Origin: CAYGHG01 sp964349515
GTDB taxonomy: Bacteria > Oederibacteriota > PGYV01 > CAYGHG01
Assembly: GCA_964349515.1 (NCBI GenBank)
Contig: CAYGHG010000054.1
Span: 1 to 18,124 of the forward strand
DNA length: 18,124 nucleotides
Direction of reading: 5' to 3'
Both the position numbers and the translations under genes were made by a program. Positions 13,328 through 18,124 of this stretch are shown one piece after another. The notes under the pieces are model-generated. The model was not told where the DNA came from. It ran no database searches and worked only from the letters and a program-made list of their open reading frames with translations. How positions within the stretch are numbered: position 1 is the first letter of the stretch; each line of letters opens with the position of its first letter.

Positions 13328-13745
13328 AGCCGCTGTGCTTCTGCTTTTGACTCTGTTTTTTTCAGCCGCTTACGCCTCCTGGGAGTGCCCCTGGGAAGAG
13401 GGGGCTGAAGTTAAATATGAGGATTCGCTTTTTGCCTCGCTTTTTGAGAAAGAAACCTCGCCCCTGAAAATCCACGCGCTGGGCCTGCTGAGGCTCTATC
13501 ACGCTTTTTTATCGGGCAAGACCGGCAGTGAATGCGTGTTTCACCCCTCCTGCTCGCGTTACACTTTTTTCAGCATAAGCAGGTACGGGACGCTGAAAGG
13601 CTCGTTTATGGGCGCTGACAGGCTGCACAGGTGCAATACTTTTGCGTACGAAGACCATTACGCGCACACCCCGTCGGGGCTGCTGGTGGATATGCCGGAA
13701 TACAATGACATAAATTCTTTTATCTTTGATATGTTTAATTTTTAG
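13308..13745 (+). CDS. yidD: YidD-family protein with N-terminal signal peptide
   Basis: The core CVFHPSCSRYTFFSISRYG followed by KGSFMGADRLHRC is the YidD signature (C, F, PSCS, Y, then an RxxRC end). E. coli YidD is a short amphipathic protein that assists YidC-dependent membrane insertion. This one is about 145 residues: it has a hydrophobic signal-like N-terminus (AAVLLLLTLFFSAAYA), about 40 residues before the core and an acidic tail after it. The core could therefore be periplasmic or membrane-tethered. The start is uncertain: TTG at 13308 (chosen; gives a KK-rich n-region), TTG at 13317, or ATG at 13278. All overlap the upstream gene (stop 13327), so translation is probably coupled. 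Confidence 0.8.
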   Translation: MKKLKNKAAVLLLLTLFFSAAYASWECPWEEGAEVKYEDSLFASLFEKETSPLKIHALGLLRLYHAFLSGKTGSECVFHPSCSRYTFFSISRYGTLKGSFMGADRLHRCNTFAYEDHYAHTPSGLLVDMPEYNDINSFIFDMFNF

Positions 13746-13754
13746 GAGGCGTTT

Positions 13755-14597
13755 ATGAAAAAAATAATTATCACGGCGCTTTTAGCCGCATTTTGTTTTT
13801 CGGCGGTGAAGGCAGGGCCCTATGAGTTTGGAGTATCGCTTTTTGAAGAAGGGGACTATTACAGGGCCATAGGGGAGTTTAAAAGGTATATTTTTGAAAA
13901 CCCGAAAGGCACAAAGGTTTTTGACGCGGGTTATAAAGCGGCGCTTTCGTATTACTATGCGGGCAGGTTTGATGAGGCTGCCGCTGCTTTTGAAAAAATG
14001 GCAATCTCAACTTCCGGAATACAGGCACAGCTGTGCAGGCTGCAGGCGGCCAGGGCTTTTCAGGATAAAAAGGATTACAGGTATTCGGGGGCGGTGTTCA
14101 GGCAGGCTGCCGCGGAAGAGGGGGGCCTGCTCGGCGATGAAGCTGTGTACCTTTTGGCCTGGAACCATTTCTACGAGCAGAATTTTGAAGAGGGCGAGAA
14201 ACTGATGGAGTCCTTAAAAGGCGGCAAACTCAAAGAAGCTGCCGAAGAGGCGCTGAAAGCCTCGGCAGAACGTTCCGGCATGGAGCAAAAAAGCGGGCTT
14301 TTGGCGGGGCTGCTCGGCGCGGTATTGCCCGGCGCGGGGCACTTATACTGCGGTAAAGTGGTGGAGGGGCTTTCCACCATGCTGATCACCTCGCTTCTTG
14401 CTTATAATGTTTACGAGGGTTACAGGCTCGGGGATGAGCCTAAAATCTGGCTCTACGGCATACCTGCAGTTACTTTTTACGGCAGTTCCATATACGGCGC
14501 GGTTAATGCCGCGGACAGGTTTAATGAGGCGGCGGGGCGTTCCTTTACCGAGCGGCTTACTGCTGTAAAAATAGACGTCCTGGACATCAGTTTTTAA
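13755..14597 (+). CDS. TPR protein with C-terminal membrane helix pair
   Basis: 280 residues. A signal peptide ends near VKA (residue 20). Three to four TPR-like helix pairs follow (about 22-170), with the typical spacing in YEFGVSLFEEGDYYRAIGEF and YKAALSYYYAGRFDEAAAAF. Residues about 178-250 form a membrane-embedded region starting LPGAGHLYCGKVVEG, a Pro/Gly turn motif seen in TM2- and DUF5683-like proteins, then two or more hydrophobic segments. A protein-binding periplasmic scaffold attached to a membrane is likely. It starts 9 bases after the YidD-like gene with an AGGAGG ribosome binding site. The pairing suggests a joint role in envelope protein assembly (inference). Confidence 0.75.
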   Translation: MKKIIITALLAAFCFSAVKAGPYEFGVSLFEEGDYYRAIGEFKRYIFENPKGTKVFDAGYKAALSYYYAGRFDEAAAAFEKMAISTSGIQAQLCRLQAARAFQDKKDYRYSGAVFRQAAAEEGGLLGDEAVYLLAWNHFYEQNFEEGEKLMESLKGGKLKEAAEEALKASAERSGMEQKSGLLAGLLGAVLPGAGHLYCGKVVEGLSTMLITSLLAYNVYEGYRLGDEPKIWLYGIPAVTFYGSSIYGAVNAADRFNEAAGRSFTERLTAVKIDVLDISF

Positions 14598-14599
14598 AA

Positions 14600-14627
14600 T
14601 TGACAATAATGCGCACGGGGTTATAAT
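14600..14627 (+). promoter_or_regulatory. Sigma70 promoter of the SDR gene
   Basis: TTGACA (14600-14605), a 16-base spacer and TATAAT (14622-14627). The -35 box starts three bases after the previous stop codon. The start of transcription would be near 14634, about 19 bases before the ATG, with CGGAGG in between. Confidence 0.85.
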
Positions 14628-14652
14628 TAACAAAAAACGGAGGTAATGATAA

Positions 14653-15717
14653 ATGGCAAAGCTTATAGTAACGGGGGGATGCGGATTTTTAGGGCTTCAT
14701 ATCTGCAGCAGGCTCAAGGACAAATACAGCGACATACTGGTTCTTGACATAGATTCTTTTAACAAGGATGAATACCCGTCAAATGTCTCGTACAAAAAAA
14801 TAGACATCAGAAATTTTAACGAGTTAAAAGAGGCCTTCCGGGGCTTTGACGCAGTGGTGCACGCGGCAGCCGCCCTGCCTTTGTGGAAATCTTCCGACAT
14901 TTATTCCGTGAACGTAGACGGCACGGTAAACGTGCTAAATGCCGCAAAAGAAAACGGGATAGAGAGGGTTGTGTTCGTGTCATCAACGGCTGTTTACGGA
15001 GTGCCTGAAAAGCACCCTTTGTATGAAACAGACCCGCTCGTAGGCGTCGGGCCCTACGGTGAGACCAAGATAAGGGCCGAAAAAATATGCGAGGAATACA
15101 GGGCAAAGGGGATGGTTGTGCCTGTTGTGAGGCCGAAAACATTTATCGGCACAAACAGGCTGGGAGTCTTCCAGATTCTTTATGACTGGATAGAGGCGGG
15201 CGCTTTTATACCGGTTATCGGAAACGGAAAAAACCGTTATGAACTGCTTGAGGTGCAGGACCTCGTGGACGCGATATACCTGATGCTCACCAAGCCTGCT
15301 GAAATTGCCAATGACACATTTAACGTCGGCGCAAAAAACACAAAAACCATAAAGGAATACCTGACAGAGGCATTTCAGCGCGTGGGTTCAAAGTCGCGGG
15401 TAATGACAACGCCGGCGGCGCTTCTCATATTCTTTCTTGAACTCTTCTGGATACTCAAAATTTCGCCGCTTTATAAATGGGTGTACGGGACAGCCCATAA
15501 GGATTCATTTGTTTCAATAGACAAAGCCGAACAGAAACTCGGCTGGTCGCCGAAATATACCGAAGCAGACGCCATAGTCCACTCATATCAGTGGTATATG
15601 CAGCACAAGGCAGAGGTAAAAGGCGCCTCGGGAGTCACCCACAGGGTAGCCTGGAAACAGGGCATACTCGGGCCTTTCAAGGCTGTTGCGGTATTTCTTA
15701 ATAAGATAACCAAATAG
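14653..15717 (+). CDS. NAD-dependent epimerase/dehydratase (extended SDR)
   Basis: 354 residues. The N-terminal Rossmann motif TGGCGFLG binds the dinucleotide. VLDID follows with acidic residues that favour NAD(H), then VVHAAA and FVSSTAVYG, and the catalytic YGETK (Tyr and Lys three residues apart). RPKTFIG and a C-terminal substrate region complete the extended SDR fold. Residues about 255-285 include a very hydrophobic stretch (ALLIFFLELFWIL), as in sterol-dehydrogenase-like members, which suggests membrane association or a lipophilic substrate. The C-terminus is about 30 residues longer than usual. The substrate cannot be told from sequence; a sugar nucleotide or an isoprenoid/steroid-like compound are both possible. 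It has its own promoter and terminator. Confidence 0.88.
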   Translation: MAKLIVTGGCGFLGLHICSRLKDKYSDILVLDIDSFNKDEYPSNVSYKKIDIRNFNELKEAFRGFDAVVHAAAALPLWKSSDIYSVNVDGTVNVLNAAKENGIERVVFVSSTAVYGVPEKHPLYETDPLVGVGPYGETKIRAEKICEEYRAKGMVVPVVRPKTFIGTNRLGVFQILYDWIEAGAFIPVIGNGKNRYELLEVQDLVDAIYLMLTKPAEIANDTFNVGAKNTKTIKEYLTEAFQRVGSKSRVMTTPAALLIFFLELFWILKISPLYKWVYGTAHKDSFVSIDKAEQKLGWSPKYTEADAIVHSYQWYMQHKAEVKGASGVTHRVAWKQGILGPFKAVAVFLNKITK

Positions 15718-15727
15718 CAGTTGATTT

Positions 15728-15763
15728 AAACCGCGCCCGTTCCTGAGGGGGCGCGGTTTTTTT
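15728..15763 (+). terminator. Intrinsic terminator of the SDR gene
   Basis: An 11-bp stem, AAACCGCGCCC (15728-15738) with GGGCGCGGTTT (15749-15759), has a 10-base loop and runs into seven T residues (15757-15763). It lies 10 bases after the stop. Confidence 0.92.
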
Positions 15764-15769
15764 CTTACT

Positions 15770-15798
15770 TTGACAAAAGAAAAATCATATAATATAAT
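15770..15798 (+). promoter_or_regulatory. Consensus sigma70 promoter of the TPR gene
   Basis: TTGACA (15770-15775), an optimal 17-base spacer and TATAAT (15793-15798). A second overlapping TATAAT sits at 15788-15793. The predicted start of transcription near 15805 leaves a 5' leader of about 44 bases with AAGGGAG before the ATG at 15849. Confidence 0.9.
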
Positions 15799-15848
15799 GA
15801 CAAAGAGTTATTTTGTAATTTTTACAGTAAATTTTTAAAGGGAGCATT

Positions 15849-18124
15849 ATGTCCGCAGAGAACAAGAAAGACATTATAAAGTCCGCCCAGCTGTACTTTC
15901 AGGAGGGCAAGTGGGATAAGGCCATTTTGGAGTACAAAAAGCTTCTGACGCTGGACCCCACTGATTACGGCACTCACAATATGCTCGGTGATGCCTATAA
16001 GAAAAAGGGCGAGGACGGCTCGGCCTACGGCGAGTATATGACGGCAGCCGAGGCTTACGCCAAGCAGGGGATGGGCGACAAAGCGCAGATGTTGTTTAAA
16101 AAAATAGCGGCCCTTGAATCAAATAAACTGATAAACGAGGCGGACAGGCAGAGGCAGATACTCATAAAGAAAAACGTAATCGCTGAGAAGATGATAGAAG
16201 AGGGGAAAGTTGACGACGCCATAAAGACATACAAGGAAATACTGCAGATAAACCCGGCGCAGTTTGACGTCTATCAGAAACTCGGCGAGCTTCATTTCCA
16301 GAAGGGGGAAAAAGAAGAGGCAATGGGCCACTATAAAAAAATAGTGGACGTGTACTTTAAAAACAAACTTTATAAAAAAGCACTTCCCATATACCAGAAG
16401 ATACTTGAGCTTGACCCTGACAATATATCCATCAGGGAAAAGATAGCGGAAATTTTTGAAAGGGAAAACAACGAGCAGGACGCGAAAAGGGAGTTTTTGT
16501 ACCTTGTGCAGTACTACTGGGAGCACAAAGATGTGGAAAAAACCGATTTTTACGCCAATAAAGCCGTGGAGTTCAAGTCCATAGAAGCAAAATTTTTCAA
16601 AGGCGCCGCGATGTACATGAAAAAAGACTTTGCCGGGGCCATAAAAGAACTTGATATGCTCCTGAAATTCAAGGCAAACCACCAGCAGGCGCTTCAGCTG
16701 ATGGCCTCGATTAATATTGAGAACGGCAAAGATGACGAGGCGATGAAGTTTCTGGACAGGCTGTTTAAGGCTGACCCTGAAAGCGCAATGGCAAATGAGA
16801 CCATGGCCGAGCTTCATTATAAAAAAGGCGAGTCAAAAGAGGGCATGGCAAAGCTGCTTGCCGCAGCAACGCTGTATATGAAAAAACAGGAATACCAGAA
16901 AGCAGCTGCCGCGGCCGGGCTGGCTGTTGAAAAGGAGCCTGACAATACCGAGGCTCACGAAAAACTGGCTGACGTACACAAGGCTTCCGGAAAGAAAAAA
17001 GAAACAGCCGACTCTTATATAAAAATATCAGAGATATTCAAGAAAAACGGCGACGAAACAAAAGCTGAATCATATTTTAAACTGGCGAGGGATATATTTC
17101 CTTCACATCAGGCTGTGCTTGACAGGGCTAAAAAAATGTCTTCGGCTGCGTCTGCGCCTGCCCCCGCCTCCTCAGCGCCTGTTTCGTTTATGTCAGCTTC
17201 AAAACCTGCTGCAGCGCCTCCTCCAAAACCGGCCGCGCTGCCTGATTTGAAAGAACCGCCTGTGTCAAAACCTGCTGCAGCGCCTTTGCAGAAACCGCCT
17301 GCACTGCCTGACTTAAAACCTGCAGAGGCTCCGAAAGAGCAGCCTCATGCAAAACAGCCACAGACTCCCGCGCCTCCGCCGGCTCCATCTCCTACAGGTA
17401 CAATAACCGATAATTACGTTCCGCCGGCTTCTGTCCGCAATATGGCTGCGGCCGCTCCCAAACCGGCTGAGAAGCCGGTTTCTTCACCGCCGGGCGCGCC
17501 TCCGGCAGGCATAGGCCTTCCTGAGATAGATTTAAGCGCTCACGCGGCTGCAGAAAAAAAACAGCCGGCAAAGCCCGCGCTTCCGCAGGGAAAGCTTAAT
17601 ATTACATCCACTCTTGACCAGATAATGGCGGGGCCGCGTGAAGCGGTGTCACCGGCACCGGTAAAACAGCCCGGTGAATCCACGAGGGAAGACGTGCAGG
17701 CACTTATAGGAATGGCTGACAATTACATGAGGACAGGTTCTTTTGATGAGGCTATTGAGATGTACCAGAAGGCCTCGGCTCTTGACCCGCATAATAAGGA
17801 GTTAAAGGACAAGATTACAAAAGCATACTCTCAGTTTGCGGGCACGGGGGTCTCGGAGATAGCGGCCGAAGAAGAGGCAAAAAAAGCGGCTGAGCTCAAG
17901 AAAAGAGTTGAGGAAGACGCTAAAAATAAAGCGGCTGAAACAGCGAGAAAAAAAGATGAAGATATGAAATTGAAAGAATTTGAAGAGGCAAAGAAAAAAG
18001 TTGATGAAGCAAAGAAAAAAGGCGAAGAAGAAACTGCGAAAAAGGCAGCCGAGGAAGCGGGCAGGAAAGCTGAAGCAGAGGCAAAGAAAAAGGCGGATGA
18101 AGAGGCGAAGAAAAAGGCGGATGA
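15849..18124 (+). CDS. Large TPR protein with Pro-rich linker and coiled coil (3' end outside window)
   Basis: Open for 758 codons from the ATG at 15849 (ribosome binding site GGGAG) to the window edge. Residues about 5-430 are TPR repeats, each with a helix pair and a Pro at the end (EGKWDKAILEYKKLLTLDP is the first). There is no signal peptide or membrane helix. Residues about 430-612 form a Pro/Ala-rich linker with two similar units containing SKPAAAP and ALPDLK. One more TPR lies near 613-658 (TGSFDEAIEMYQKASALDP). From about 668 on, a highly charged Ala/Glu/Lys coiled coil continues past the edge. It looks like a cytoplasmic scaffold. The partner is unknown. Confidence 0.85.
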   Translation, partial: MSAENKKDIIKSAQLYFQEGKWDKAILEYKKLLTLDPTDYGTHNMLGDAYKKKGEDGSAYGEYMTAAEAYAKQGMGDKAQMLFKKIAALESNKLINEADRQRQILIKKNVIAEKMIEEGKVDDAIKTYKEILQINPAQFDVYQKLGELHFQKGEKEEAMGHYKKIVDVYFKNKLYKKALPIYQKILELDPDNISIREKIAEIFERENNEQDAKREFLYLVQYYWEHKDVEKTDFYANKAVEFKSIEAKFFKGAAMYMKKDFAGAIKELDMLLKFKANHQQALQLMASINIENGKDDEAMKFLDRLFKADPESAMANETMAELHYKKGESKEGMAKLLAAATLYMKKQEYQKAAAAAGLAVEKEPDNTEAHEKLADVHKASGKKKETADSYIKISEIFKKNGDETKAESYFKLARDIFPSHQAVLDRAKKMSSAASAPAPASSAPVSFMSASKPAAAPPPKPAALPDLKEPPVSKPAAAPLQKPPALPDLKPAEAPKEQPHAKQPQTPAPPPAPSPTGTITDNYVPPASVRNMAAAAPKPAEKPVSSPPGAPPAGIGLPEIDLSAHAAAEKKQPAKPALPQGKLNITSTLDQIMAGPREAVSPAPVKQPGESTREDVQALIGMADNYMRTGSFDEAIEMYQKASALDPHNKELKDKITKAYSQFAGTGVSEIAAEEEAKKAAELKKRVEEDAKNKAAETARKKDEDMKLKEFEEAKKKVDEAKKKGEEETAKKAAEEAGRKAEAEAKKKADEEAKKKAD

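Noticed and set aside
16119..16817. 232-residue open frame on the minus strand
   Set aside because: It lies opposite the TPR repeats of a well-supported plus-strand gene with consensus promoter and ribosome binding site, and its composition is that of an antisense shadow.

Overview
The window comes from a bacterium with a Gram-negative type envelope. It has Sec and Tat signal peptides, a likely outer-membrane barrel protein, a LolA-like protein and secreted proteins ending in a shared C-terminal module. It reads as moderate GC, with E. coli-like sigma70 promoters (TTGACA, 16-17 bases, TATAAT). Secreted proteins with long alternating Thr linkers and a FlgD/T9SS-like tail, together with many short tandem repeats between genes, suggest an uncultured candidate-phylum bacterium (FCB-like or Goldbacteria-like). 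That taxonomic reading is inference only.

Region 1 (1-3227): two surface or secreted proteins, the second with a choice-of-anchor L domain. Both carry a Thr-rich linker and a homologous 97-residue C-terminal module. A 51-bp tandem repeat lies between them. Region 2 (3261-5388): an MscS-type channel, a 9-bp tandem repeat, then tatA and tatC. Region 3 (5389-8065): a palindromic repeat block, then a Tat-signal DUF362 protein overlapping a large polyferredoxin. The polyferredoxin joins a NapH-like membrane half to a NapG-like half through an internal Tat signal.

Region 4 (8075-10103, minus strand): a flavodoxin/ferredoxin membrane protein followed by a DUF3078-type barrel, converging on region 3. 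The promoter of this unit appears to be leaderless, and a 24-unit octamer array lies behind it. Region 5 (10493-12496): a Cys-cluster protein, then three small exported proteins. Two of these are tandem paralogues sharing four cysteines, and the group ends in a perfect 23-bp inverted-repeat terminator. Region 6 (12553-14597): a promoter and a three-gene envelope operon (LolA-like, a YidD variant with a signal peptide, TPR plus membrane pair). Region 7 (14600-15763): an extended SDR with its own promoter and terminator. Region 8 (15770-end): a strong promoter and the first 758 codons of a large TPR, Pro-linker and coiled-coil protein that runs off the window.

The most coherent functional theme is regions 2-4: Tat translocase, a Tat-dependent DUF362 protein, a polyferredoxin predicted to need both Sec and Tat, and a flavodoxin/ferredoxin. 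This suggests an electron relay from the membrane to the periplasm whose final acceptor is not encoded here.
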